This document shows, one piece after another, positions 37,775-49,062 of a DNA stretch of 64,000 bases. The notes under the pieces were generated by a model, which saw only the letters and a program-made list of their open reading frames with translations, ran no database searches and had not been told where the DNA came from. Source of the DNA: Ptychodera flava. Lineage: Eukaryota; Hemichordata; Enteropneusta; Ptychoderidae. Each line of letters opens with the position of its first letter. The stretch's first letter is position 1. The stretch lies in NCBI RefSeq assembly GCF_041260155.1, contig NC_091932.1:7499001-7563000 (forward strand), in the 5' to 3' direction. A program made the position numbers and the translations under genes.

Positions 37775-39868
37775 CTGTGAAAACGGGAATTCAACAGAAT
37801 GAAGAGACATTCTAATCACCATTTTCCCAGAATGCTCTGTTATAGAAGAAAATAATACTGGAATCTCCCCAAAAATGTGTGTTTCATGCATTATTGCTTT
37901 GTTATAATGACTTTATCAATATATATCTTCCTACCATATCTTCTATCATGTGACCAGATTATTACACAAGAGATCGTCGAATATATGAAGTAGTAGTATA
38001 CTAAGACTAGCCCACTTGTCGCTTGGCATTGGTCTATAGCCTAACTTTGCTCAGGCGAAGGCGGTAGTTACTGGCTCGCGATTCCACCGACAGTCTGCTG
38101 ATTCAGAAAGTTTATTCCTTCATTCTGTTATGACATTTTAAGACAACAGAGCTGAGGCAATTGTATACTCCGAAAACTTTCTGCGTGTTTGGGCGATCTT
38201 AAGAAGAATTCATAAATTTAGAATTTCATGCAAACACCTCCATATTGACAATTGTATACCGGTACATGGAGCAGGAAGCTACCACCTGACCCTAGTATAA
38301 GATAAGTAATAATTTTTCTAGTTTGGGTTGTAGAGAGAGGAGACAGGAGAGCGAAGCGACATAGTGGACTCTAAAGAATAAGTAGAGGGGCAAACAAACA
38401 TGCGGAAAGAAAAAGAGGGACAGACAAAATACACAGTAGAAGAGTGAAAGGGTTGTACATCGGTGTCGTTACCTGATAATTCAAGAAGTGCTGAATATAT
38501 TTGTTCGTAGCCGATTCCTGCATCCTTTTCATTGATTGATAGTCGAGATTCGTCGGCATGTACAACCAGAATTGCCAAGTGGACTTGATCTGCATTCAGC
38601 TTTGCACGATCTCTCAATTCTTTCGCCCGCTTCTTCATGTCGTCCTGACGAAAGTACTCAGTTTTTGCTTGTAAACAGTCCTCATTTACGTTTGCAAATA
38701 GATCCTCTCGAATTTTTTGAAGGTCCACAAGGCGATCACAGTTCATCAGAAGAACATTCAACATTTCCGGAGGCTCATCTTCTGCAAAAATTCTGCCAAT
38801 TGATATTATCAGAGGTAAATTAAGGAAAGTTATAAACTTAGCAGGACTTATCATTGATGTAAATTCAATGAATATCCTACACTAAAGCATTGTAGAGATA
38901 ACAAGAGCAGCAAGTAGTATTTGAAGGTTGGTCCTCCTCTCTTTATCACTTTTAAAATCCTAGCTGTGAGTTTTGTTATTTTAAAAGAGCATTTTTCTAC
39001 CTCCTTCTGTAGACATCATACCCTTTCATAGATATCCTTCAGTAACTATATATCAATCAGTAACTTTAAATCTGTTGAAGGATATATATTGATATCCTTC
39101 TGTAGGTATCCTTCTGTAATATCCTGCTTTAGATATCCTTCAGGAACTATGTCAATCAGTAACTGTATAACTATAGAAGGATATCTATCTCCGTAGATAT
39201 CCTTCTATAAATATGCTTTTGTAGATATCCTTCTATAGATACCCTTCAACAGATATCCTTTCATAGATATCCTTCTGTAGGTATCCTTCTATAGATATCT
39301 TTCTGTGGATTATCCTTCATAGATATCCTTCAGTAACTATATGTCAATCAGTAACTATATATCTCTATAGAAGGATAACTATATCCATTGATATTCTTCT
39401 GTAGATATCCTTTCATGAATATTCTCCTGAAGATATCCTTCGATAGGTAACCTTCCGTAGATATCCTTCTGTAGATATACTTTGAAAGATATATCAACAT
39501 CCTTCCCTGTCTGTCTATCTTGTTGTCTGTTTGTCATGACTTTACAAGAGCTATGAATCTGTCATATGCCCTCATGTCTGTTTATTTATCTCTATATCTA
39601 AAAGTTGTGTATGTCTCAATTTATCGTGAGTGCATGTCCTGTCGCTTTGTAAGATTTTAAACTTACCTATCTTCTACACCTTTGACGACACTTCCAGAAT
39701 TTCTCGTACTGTGTTCACGCTTTATCAATTTATCAGTGACTTTTGCTCCATCTTCAGGCTGAGCGCTACTAAAGTTACATAGAATAAAGACAGCGTTTTG
39801 TTGGTTTGACTTTGACATATCGAGACAGTGGCAGTGCCGTTGTATATCTTAGTAATTGATATCTTAAC

Positions 39869-39899
<31 letters not shown>

Positions 39900-40987
39900 G
39901 GTGGTGGTGGTGGTGGTAGTTATTTATGTTTCACTGAGCTATCCATGCGTCATTGTCAGAATGTAGCGGCTTTAATTTCTAACAGCAACTTTGTGACTAA
40001 GCATATTATTTATGTTAGAAATCTCTTTAATTAAAAATCTACACGTTGACTTATTTTTTTCTGCCATTTCATTGCTGTTCTTTCACATCGGGTAACGCTA
40101 CCTATTAAATCCGATACCACGTTGTCTCACGGAACACGACATACAGTAAACCGGAACAGCTAGAATTCTAATATCTAGGTTTTACGACACATCGTGCATT
40201 TAAAAAATATAATTTTACAGCCTGATCACGTGAAGCATGACTGAAAACCAGTAAATCATGCAAAATTAATATCCTAGGGGAAATTAAACTTTAAAAATCG
40301 GACTTCTCCTGAGGTAGCGTTGTTTAGTCTGGTGCTTGCCATCATGTCAACGATGTACTGGTGTGATTTCATTGGCTATCCTGTTAAGTCGCCATCGATA
40401 AAACGAAGATAAATTTAATTTTATTTATAATTAAACATGTAAACAAACAAACAAACAAATTAAGAGTAACGTTTTCAATGTAACAATCTCTCTACGAAAG
40501 TAGCGGTAACATAACAGGAAACATACTAACGGGACGCTCCAGGCGTGGTTAGCTCGTGGAAAGTCTGTCACTGTTCAGTTAGAGTGGCTTTTAGTGAGAG
40601 ATTCTTTACTGAACCGTTCAACGGAGGAATGTCCACAGTTCAAACAGGTCGACTAGCTCAAACAGGCCGATTAGCTTACTTTTCTATCTTACACGTTATC
40701 GTGGCGTGGTGACTGCGAAAGGTCTATGCTGAGCGTGGCAGGGTCAACGTAGAGAATATCTTCATTCCCTGTTCGTTCTTTGAATATTGGTAGCGATCTC
40801 TCATAAATACAACTTCTCTTGTAACTTTGTCTAAGCTTTCCTTACAAAAGCATCGCCATCCAATATTCAATTATGTCAAACGTCAGTTTTAAATTTCCTT
40901 CTTGTTCATATGTTATAATGTCATATATATAAACCGACGCGAACTTAAATATTTACACTTGACAGTCAGGTTTTAAATCTTTGACTT

Positions 40988-41030
<43 letters not shown>

Positions 41031-44000
41031 TTCATTTATTCATTTATTTATTTATTTATTTATTTATTTGTTAACCAAATCTATTGCACGCATCACTTTC
41101 CCATTACTTTGTATTTGCAGAGTCATACAAGATGTTGTTGACTGAAAATCGTGAAGAATATCTTATTTTTCTTTCTTTCAAGATAATGACTCGAAGCAAT
41201 GTTGCCAATGTGGAACGTTACCGGAGCAAGCGAAGAAATCTGAAAGTATCAAATAGTTAACCTGAAGTAATTATCGATTGAAGGACGGTTGTAAAATCCG
41301 TATTGTGAGCGATCATGCGAGTCATTTCGCATTTAAAAAGGTCCCTTTCGATTTCAGATATCGTATGGGAAATGATCAAGATTTTCCAAATTGATGTTAA
41401 ATTTACTAACCTTTCATTCTCATCGGAATCTGATTCACACTGCTCTGCACTTTTTGCGCATGTGCTGCTGCCGCTTTCACTCCCGCCTTTTACAGTGACG
41501 TCACTTTCTGCTGTTACATCTTTTCGTTTATCCTGGTTTACATCTTTTTTACTCGATATTTCTTCGTGTCTGTAAATTTGGTTTTAAAAATAAGAATAGC
41601 CATTTATTGATCAAACTCAAGGTACAAAATACTTTCATTAAAACAATATACTTTAATTAATCGACTTAATCGATTTTCTCTTTTGCAGATCGTGTGAATT
41701 TGGCGATGTCAATATTCCAATAATGATAGCGTGTATCCATTCGTCACTGAGAACTGGAAAAGTATGAAGGACTGAGCATTTTCGGTGCAATGTTGACTCC
41801 GGGTGCAACATCAACTCAAACTAAATAATAAGTGCTCAGATCTGCCGAGAAAGATTGGATCTTACCTTACAGTTTAAGGTGAGGAGTTATTGAGAAGTAA
41901 AAATATCTTGTACATTATAAAGGACCTAAATAACGTAAACTAAGATCTCGCTTTCGATTTGACTCATGACTTTGTGGATAAATTTCGTGTAATAAGCATT
42001 ATCTTTTTAAGCTCGACTGTTTAGGATGGTTGTTTTACTATTATATTCGAAAGAAACTCACTTTATAGTTAAAGAATCGACAGGTTTACGTTTGTTTATT
42101 ATTTTCATAATTTTTCTGCAGGAAACAAGTATATTTTCTTCCCAAATACCTTGACAGGCAAAATATTGAACTCTCGAACTCAATGATATATTCAGTTTAA
42201 ATTCAGTTGTAAACACTAATATTAAAACACTATCTTTGGGAACATTTACATTGGAACACTAACACTGGAATAATAACATTGAAACACTAACATTGAAACA
42301 CTAACATCGAAACACTAACATTGGAACACTAACATTAATTGGACATCGTTAACACACAGTACATGTAAATACAGGCTGTATTGACAGGTCACTAGGAATT
42401 TTCACAGGATTTTAGATGTAGTAGAACCAGTACGAAATGGAAAACACATCAAAAGTTAAAGCTGACGAAGCTTTGAAATTCAGTTTGGTAAATTGGCTGG
42501 TATGAAATGTCATTTCACTCATAAAATACAAACAAAAGCCTTACGGTTCTTGTCTATTCTTATCTTCCGGAACGGTTTCACTTTGAGAATCTCGCCGTCT
42601 ACCCTCTTCAATTTGTTGGGAAACATTACTCGTATCACAGGGCCCTGTTTCATCATCTTTCTTACTTTGAGGACTTTCTTTAGAGATTTCTTGCTCTTTC
42701 TCGTTTTCAACGTTTTCCTGGTTTTCTTCAGTGTCAGGTTTCCTGGAAACGAAAACATGCGTAAAGTCATCAGATCTTTACCTGCCTTGTTGTGTACGTT
42801 ACGATAAATCATTTTACTCTTAAACTTTGTACATATTTATACTGATTTGCAATTCTTGTCAATGCGGTCATTTTAAAGCAGTAACCTTATACATTTTATA
42901 GTTGTCGGTCCCATCACCTCTCATATAGACACCTGTAACAGAAATTTTATGATAACTCCAAACTTAACCGTGTTGATTTTTCCAAATTTAATATACTGCT
43001 AAAAGTTTGTCAAGGACACCAACGACCGTTGTAAACGCTTTAGCTAGGGTACGTTGGCCATTGATGAAAGTTAAAATATGTTTTAACAATGAGTAATTTA
43101 AAGTTTAAATTTTGCAGCTATGTTGACTTGATGCATCTATCATGCATGAAATACATTGGTTGTAAACAAGAAAGTCGCTCACGCGCAGTTCCGACGACAC
43201 CCTCCGATTCACCATTGTTCATTTTAGTTTTATTATCCGGTACAACTCACCCGGGCTCAAGTGTTTGCTCTGTGTGAGACTGCTCAAAAGTAAAATCCGA
43301 AGGACGAACAAGTATTTCGAAGTCATCTTTCAGTTTGGTTTTCCCATCATCGGATTCGATCTGTTGCTCAGTCGCCTTGGCCCTCGCTTTGTCGGATGTA
43401 GTCTGTTCATTGAATGTAGTCTGTTCATCGGATGTTGTCTGGTCTTTGGCTGGCTCGATCACTCCTTTGTCAGGTTCAGTCCATTCGTCATTTGCCTCTG
43501 TCTTTTGCAGTGCACTTGTCGCTGTATCTTGTTCTTGGTCAGAATTGCGCGAAGTACGAGTTTCTGCAGCGGTACTGAGGGATAAATTACAGGTGATGAG
43601 GTTGAGCAGTCTGTGCTCACGTGTCTTAATCATTTTTCCGAATACATATTCCTTTTTTGCCATGTCTTATGCATGTGACCTATCAAACTCGAGCTCAACT
43701 GCCGTTGACTTCCTAAGGCGGAAAAGTTAAACCTGAATAGATACATCAGTGAAGGGGAATTCTGTACAGGTGGATATGCTTAATAGAAAACTTGCGACAA
43801 TGTACAGCAATGTCGTTTTTATCAGTTATACATTTTAAGACTATCAAGATTTGCTTATGGTTGTTGTTACAAGTTTTATGCATTGCATTGTTCGTGTGGA
43901 TATATCGACCAGGGAAAGTATATGTCTTTCAGTAAATGGGGCAGTACAGCATGATAAAGGCTGGACGAAACAAACAATTAGTAGATGTAAAATTGAAATG

Positions 44001-44936
44001 TGTCAGAATGATGGTGGCTGAAATCCTGCCGACATACTATCAGACAAAATATTCGTCAAAATTAAAACAGTACGTCATCGTTACAATTAAAGGCAGGGAG
44101 TTGTTGTAGAAACTGCGGTCAAAGATTGTATGGGACCAATACAACTAGTGTAAACACTGTGTCCAAGGTACTTTGGCAATTGATAAAAAATTAAAACATA
44201 TTTGTCATGATATATATCGCAAAATTTAAATGTGGCAGCTATGTTGACGTGATGCATCGAGATATCTTACATGAAAGACATATTTTGTGAACAAGAAAGT
44301 CGTACGGGCGAAGTTCCAACGACCCTTCCCTTATTACAAAGTATATTTTGTTTGCAAAATTAGGCACTTACACTAAGAAAACATATTTAATGTATACTAT
44401 TTCTTAGTTTGATTTGCATTATTTCTTTTGCACTCGTATTGAGTTCTGTATTAAACTTCGTCTGACCAAATTTGCCATGTTGCTTTAACACGGACGTTTT
44501 TATAAAACATTTGAGCGGATTTTGACAGCAAGGAAATAACATGGCATTTCATGGCAATCGAATTCGATAAAATGCCTACATGACCCAGCTTAATTGTCTC
44601 GCTGTCATAAATTTAATATCTACACTTTCAGTATATTGATATTTCTCACGTGTCTCTATATCTTACTGTATTGTCCCATGCTTTCACATTGTTACGGTAC
44701 AGCACAAACATATCGGTACTCTACTCACACATCGTTCAGATCGGACTGATCTTCTTCTGAGTCTTTGATTTGAGAACGTACAGACTCGTCACCATGGTGA
44801 TCGCCGTGTGTTGTCTCAGTATTGTCATCTTGAAGTTCAGGTCCATCACCAGGTACTTGAGTAGCATCATCTGCCGTGGCGTTTCTATGAAGAGGATATG
44901 ATCACAACAAATGACACGGATTCGTATGACAGGAAG

Positions 44937-44995
<59 letters not shown>

Positions 44996-45860
44996 GAAAT
45001 GCATACATTCTAACATAAGCAACTATATATATCTTATGTCAACCGTGTCAGTGTGAAGCTTGGACAACTAGACAGAATAATGCGTCGTAATAATAGGGAC
45101 GACCAGCAGATGTACAAGAATGTACGATACATGTCGTAGCGTGAAACTATGAATAACGTGTAAGTTCTGTTTTCAGCTTGCCATCAACACTCACACACAG
45201 AAACACACATATACAAAAGACACACATTTTATGTTACGAAAAATTACATTTCAACCCTAGTTAATTGTCCATACTCATCCTGTTACTTTTAAAGGTGTTC
45301 CTAAAGCGCCATCAGCTTAACTTTTCATCTATTGTCAGTTAGTTTTTATCATGTTTGTAAAGTACACATTGTTATTCTCTAAAATCCGTGATGATGCGTT
45401 TACAAGTGAACTTGTCAACACAGCCTGTATATTTGTAATGTCAAAACACAGTCCCGCCACACACAGGGACTGTGGGGGGACTGTGGTCAAACTTACTGCC
45501 GACGGCTTAATTCTAGTCCGGACCAAAATCGATTGCCAACAATACTGTATATAATTCGTTACTGTGACAACGATAATGCCTCAAGGTGAGGCAGAAGGAC
45601 AGTCAACTTTTTTGATGGATCATAAAATGACAGGATCATCAAAAGTGTCAATTTGAAATTTCGGCCTTTTCCTTGGTAGTTGTAAGAACATGTACAAGCA
45701 GTGACTGTACCTTTCCTCAGTCAGATTAGCGCCCTCAGTAGTTTGCATACTTTCTGTGATAGAACTCATGGTTTCGTCTTTTCTGTGCTGGGTTTCTCCA
45801 TTATGATCTGAGTGTCTTCCATCAAGTTCCATTGAGTCTTCTGTATCCATTGTAATATGC
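37515..45860 (-). CDS. Unrecognised gene: acidic low-complexity region plus C-terminal alpha/beta-like domain
   Basis: I do not recognise the family. Coding exons, 5' to 3': 45711-45850, 44729-44884, 43251-43574, 42545-42742, 41411-41569, 39667-39768, 38473-38792, 37515-37774. Every junction has AG/GT borders and matching phase, giving about 552 residues. Residues 1 to about 380 are polar, rich in Glu, Asp, Lys, Gln, Ser and Thr, with no signal peptide or membrane span, and are likely disordered. The last 190 or so residues are compact. They show strand-like MLNVLLMNC, a Lys/Arg-rich helix, strand-like HLAILVVHADESRLSINEKD, strand-like CVIVVIASD, then SYVFSWNEHPEQC. The alternating pattern suggests a Rossmann-like or caspase-like alpha/beta fold, but this is inference and no catalytic pair is evident. 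Five internal exons are multiples of three. Confidence 0.7.
38473..38792 (-). CDS. Unrecognised gene, exon 7 (start of the C-terminal domain)
   Basis: Encodes 106 residues, including MLNVLLMNCDRLVDLQK, the charged helix MKKRAKELRDRAKLNADQ and VVHADESRLSINEKDAGIGY. Acceptor attggcag, donor G|gtaacg. The frame continues past the donor but turns compositionally unlike protein there. Confidence 0.7.
39020..39500. repeat. Satellite-like GATATCCTTC cluster in an intron
   Basis: More than fifteen copies of GATATCCTTC or near variants lie at irregular spacings of about 14-20 bases. Inverse copies (GAAGGATAT) are interspersed, as are repeated CAATCAGTAACT segments. It lies in the intron between exons 6 and 7 of the unrecognised gene. 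Confidence 0.75.
39667..39768 (-). CDS. Unrecognised gene, exon 6 (symmetric, 102 bp)
   Basis: Encodes SAQPEDGAKVTDKLIKREH and a Ser/Val-rich end. Acceptor aactttag, donor AG|gtaagt; phase 2 at both ends. Confidence 0.65.
39870..39917. repeat. GAT/GGT trinucleotide microsatellite
   Basis: A run of GAT units passing into about ten GGT units, in the intron between exons 5 and 6. Confidence 0.9.
40988..41071. repeat. ATTT tetranucleotide microsatellite
   Basis: About 20 units of TTTA with two TTCA variants near the middle. Intronic. Confidence 0.9.
41411..41569 (-). CDS. Unrecognised gene, exon 5 (symmetric, 159 bp)
   Basis: Encodes HEEISSKKDVNQDKRKDVTA followed by a Ser/Gly run and an acidic end (ESDSDENE). 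Acceptor aatttacag, donor AAG|gttagt; phase 2 at both ends. Confidence 0.65.
42069..42477. mobile_element. MITE of the GTAACTTTTG family, diverged copy with a 14-bp tandem repeat inside
   Basis: The left end TTAAAGAATCGACAGG and the right end ATCAAAAGTTAAAGCTGACGAAG resemble the family ends. At 42241-42336 it carries about seven units of a 14-bp repeat (CATTGAAACACTAA). Left boundary is uncertain. Confidence 0.4.
42545..42742 (-). CDS. Unrecognised gene, exon 4 (symmetric, 198 bp)
   Basis: Encodes KPDTEENQENVENEKEQEIS, then Ser/Lys/Asp-rich and Gln/Glu-rich sequence ending DKNRQEP. Acceptor ggtttccag would be AG|G; donor CC|gtaagg. Another frame on this strand is also open (94 codons, basic), but only the acidic frame fits both neighbouring exon phases. 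Confidence 0.65.
43251..43574 (-). CDS. Unrecognised gene, exon 3 (symmetric, 324 bp)
   Basis: The largest exon: 107 whole codons, Glu/Asp/Thr/Gln-rich, with a short internal repeat TTSDEQTTFNEQTTSD and a more ordered end, DDFEILVRPSDFTFEQS. Acceptor atccctcag, donor GG|gtgagt. Confidence 0.7.
44729..44884 (-). CDS. Unrecognised gene, exon 2 (symmetric, 156 bp)
   Basis: Encodes NATADDATQVPGDGPELQDD, then THGDHHGDESVRSQIKDSEE and DQSDLND. Acceptor cttcatag, donor GT|gtgagt. Strongly acidic with His. A CT microsatellite lies 55 bases upstream in the intron. Confidence 0.65.
44939..44993. repeat. CT dinucleotide microsatellite
   Basis: About 27 uninterrupted CT units in the intron between exons 1 and 2 of the unrecognised gene. 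On the minus strand it gives an artificial Arg-Glu repeat frame. Confidence 0.95.
45711..45860 (-). CDS. Unrecognised gene, exon 1 with start codon
   Basis: Translation starts at ATG 45848-45850 (MDTEDSMELDGRHSDHNGE). Ten untranslated bases precede it, back to a splice acceptor (tttaacag), so a non-coding leader exon lies upstream. Donor AAG|gtacag. This ATG is the first in the exon. Confidence 0.65.
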
Positions 45861-46404
45861 CTGTTAAAGTCTTGCGATAAATAAGACCAGTGAACACAGA
45901 AAGTTTACGAAGCTAGCAGTCACTGGTATGGCATTCACATGTAATCATACTATTTTACATGTAATGTAATCGTATATTCTTTGTGTCGTGTACAAGAAGT
46001 CTGCTTTGAAATCACGTCTTTCCCAAGTAGTTCTGCCTTAACACATAAAAAAGACAAAGTGTTTTGCCAAAATACATTTTCGGGCTACAACGGAGAAAGG
46101 ATTTAAAAAAAATATTATTTTCACATACAAAAAATCTTGGAGTGATGCCAATGCGAAGAAAATGAACCACCATGATGAACAGCGGTATCGAACCTTTACA
46201 AAAAGTTATCTAAACGACCATCGAACCTATATAATGATCGAATTGTTGATTTTCAAGATCAAAATCCTATCGACGGGTGAATACGCATTTTGTCAAATCC
46301 TATTTTGGACGAAAACCTAAAAAGACGTAATATCGTTAACTGTGCGTACACCAGATCTTCAATTATACTTTAGAATTGAAGCGAAGCTTTATTCCCTCAA
46401 TGTA

Positions 46405-46479
46405 TTGGTGTCCACTGGAGGGACTGAAATTGGTGTCCAGTGGAGGGACTGAAATTGGTGTCCAGTGGAGGGACTGAGC
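46405..46479. repeat. 25-bp tandem repeat, three copies
   Basis: TTGGTGTCCAGTGGAGGGAC plus TGAAA repeated three times with one substitution. No gene context. Confidence 0.9.
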
Positions 46480-47481
46480 TTCAGGTAAGAGAAGATTATC
46501 CTAATTATTAACAGCAACGCATGAATTTTGATATGGCATTGCTTTGGTTAGCGGAAGTTTTGGTATACGGCTACACCGTTTGTAAGATGGCGTCTCAAAA
46601 TGTTTTATTTTTGTTGAACAATAATGGTTCATGATTAAGAGCGAAACTTTAAAAATATGATAAGGGAAGCGTCAAGTCTTAAAAGCTGGCATAACTTGTG
46701 TAGGGTTTCAGCAAAGCATGCGTGTAACCACCCGGGTAGCTGTAGCAAGACTGAATTCCGAGTCTACAGCTGTTTGTATGTCAGTATTGGCACTGATATA
46801 AAGTACCAGGTTAAATGCTGTAAAATAGACATTTTTGAGAAACAACTGATTTCTTCGCCATTACCGTGTCTCGTTGAGAATATTTATTGCAAATCGTTTG
46901 GTTGATTTGACGACAAGAATGAGAAGTAAATAGAAGTAAACAGAACTGCAACTGTGTTTGGGTAATTGTAGTAAGGTGACGAAGGGTGAAAGAAGTCTAC
47001 ACATTCATGTTTGTTCTCTCAGCTCTGATGTATGTATACGATGATTTCTGATGTGTATACGAGGATAATAAAATTATTAAATCATAGCATTTGCTCTGCA
47101 ACATTCTATAAGAAAACTCGATAACACCTTTCACGTCATGCATTTATCTCAAACCATATATCGAGTTATTTCTGTATATAGTATACAGTATCTAGCAATA
47201 GAACGTGGACTTTGAACCATTCCATTAATATTTATGGTGCCTATGGCTGATAACCGTTTCTTTGAAGCCACAGCGTTCATACCAGGTCACTGAACCACAG
47301 GAAATCTTGAATTTTTTCCCAGTTCTCCGAGTTTCGTTAAAACTTCAAACTTCAATCTGTACGCATTTTCAAATAGCAATACACATAGATATTTAATTTA
47401 AGATATTAATACCATATGACGACTGAATTTTAAGCTGTCAGCGAAAAATATACTGCGTGAGTTACCTGAGCTTCAACTTAC

Positions 47482-47600
47482 CACACTCACTGGGTGTGTC
47501 GTTGTCTTGCTGTCCGTTGAGTTCGACAGAAAAAGCTGCTGTTGAAATGATGGAATGTTTACCGACGTAAACCCCTACTTCATAGCGTTAGTGTCTTACC
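47482..47600 (-). other. Candidate 5' untranslated exon of the unrecognised gene
   Basis: A good donor, GTGTG|gtaagt at 47481, follows a locally GC-richer stretch. A second possible donor (CACG|gtaaga) lies near 47600. Since coding exon 1 begins with a splice acceptor, a leader exon is needed and this is the best nearby candidate. No direct proof. Confidence 0.25.
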
Positions 47601-47643
47601 GTGAAATGTCACTGTTCAAAGGTTTACCAGGAACGAGGTGCAA

Positions 47644-47650
47644 ATTTATA
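47644..47650 (-). promoter_or_regulatory. Possible TATA box
   Basis: The minus strand reads CTATAAATTTG, upstream of the candidate leader exon at a plausible distance. Such a match is common by chance in AT-rich DNA. Confidence 0.2.
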
Positions 47651-49009
47651 GAAAAGGTCTTTTAAGGTGAACCAAAAGGTGTTGTGATTGAACAATCATG
47701 CGAGGGCGCTTTACCATAGAAACGGTGTAAATCATACCGTAGTACCAGGTTTCCGTGATAGTTACATTCTGACCATTTCCCTCCTGGTATAGAGTATACT
47801 GTCTTCAAACGTTGCCTGTGTCTTTATTTGAAATATAATTATCAATATTTAATCCTTCTCCTTTCTGTAAAGATTCGCTTTCTCTGACGTCATCGTTACC
47901 CCAGGGGGTTGATCGTACTCCTCTGCGAGTTTACATTAACTCTACTGCAATATCCAAAAGGAAAATACTCATTAATACCTTGTGTTCAGTTTACAGAAAT
48001 GGCCATTGAGTTAAGTATTGAGAGAAACAGTTTTCCTTTAAGAATGGACGAGGATAAGGATGTGATGATAATTATTTTCTCTGGTATCCAAGGATTGAAC
48101 AGATCAAAATTAAGGTGTGATGTGATTTCATGATATTTACCACTCTTTCAATTAAGTCGTCCTCACATAATTTAAACTTTTGTTTCACAGACAAATATGG
48201 GTTGTCCATGGGTCTCCGCCATTTCCAACCCGTTTTTTGGTCGGAGTCGGCGAAGATGTATACACGACCGAATCTTTCAGTCAACGACAAATATAGAAAT
48301 TCTACTTCACAATGTTTTTAGCTAATAGGGTCTAGTTGTCAGTGTATCAATACCATGGTAACAATTCTACGATGATATGTGGTCAGCAAAACATAAAACT
48401 CTGACGTCACAGTGATGTACACATACATCGACCATTGCAAGAGTGTTTAACACGTTAACGATACACCTAAAAATATCCCAGTCTCAGTGTAAGAAAAAAT
48501 CGCGTACACTTTACCGCTTTTTGTGTTGTTCCTACCAGGCCTTGGAGACCTTGACCTTAATACTTGTGTTTCTGTACAGTGCTAGTTTTCGTCGAGATTG
48601 AATTTCATTGCATTCTCCAGGAGGACTAAATATGTAAAATTATATCTCCTAGTGTATTATTTGTAATTTATGAAAATTAAACATACGGCAAGAGCCGTCC
48701 ATGTACGTTTAACTGCGAGGGATCCATCCAAGTCCCTAAACAATTATATATGAATCAATAACGTTTCTTTGTTCCTGCACATTTATTTTTGTTTACTTTG
48801 GTAGAGGGTTTTTTCAGTACCATTCTTGTTTCTTCATTTCTTCTCTTTCAGTTGTGTTCACATACAGCATTGGAACGAACATTTCAATTAACAGGCACTT
48901 TTCAGCATTTCGCAATTTTGTATGAACTCCAAAACAATCGGAAAAGCTTATTCTGTTTTCTCAACATAGCTGTATATCATTTTCAAGAAGTACGCGTAAA
49001 ATCTTCATC
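47651..49009. other. Non-coding stretch
   Basis: No exon is supported. Minus-strand frames at 48072-48290 and plus-strand frames at 47909-48133 and 48789-49013 are open but lack splice sites or recognisable protein. An AATAAA on the minus strand (48782-48787) could serve the orphan exon at 49010-49062. Confidence 0.5.
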
Positions 49010-49062
49010 TTAAAGTTTTAAAACCTCGGTGATGTCCAGGTATCCACTGTCAACATCCTCGT
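49010..49062 (-). CDS. Orphan terminal-exon-like segment
   Basis: After a good acceptor (gttttggcag) the minus strand reads EDVDSGYLDITEVLKL and TAA. The composition is acidic, with a Tyr in an SGYLDI context, unlike the surrounding AT-rich sequence. No upstream exon is seen between here and the SLCO4A1-like gene. A weak donor (ACTG|gtaatg at about 53780) inside that gene's last exon has the right phase, so this may be an alternative C-terminus for the transporter. It could also be chance. Confidence 0.25.

Noticed and set aside
38318..38472. Extension of exon 7's frame beyond its donor
   Set aside because: Past the donor at 38472 the translation becomes Phe/Ser/Cys-rich and unlike the domain. 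Splicing to 37774 instead continues the domain in phase.
42519..42812. 97-codon basic frame (Lys/Arg-rich) on the minus strand
   Set aside because: It overlaps exon 4 in another frame. Only the acidic frame matches splice phases on both sides.
44736..45008. Frame with a long Arg-Glu repeat on the minus strand
   Set aside because: Translation of a CT microsatellite running into another frame of exon 2 of the unrecognised gene. The accepted exon frame is different and fits its neighbours.
48072..48290. 72-codon minus-strand frame with a protein-like stretch (GRVYIFADSDQKTGWKWRRP)
   Set aside because: The composition looks slightly coding, but no splice sites or family were recognised and neighbouring frames are equally open. 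Not enough support to call it.
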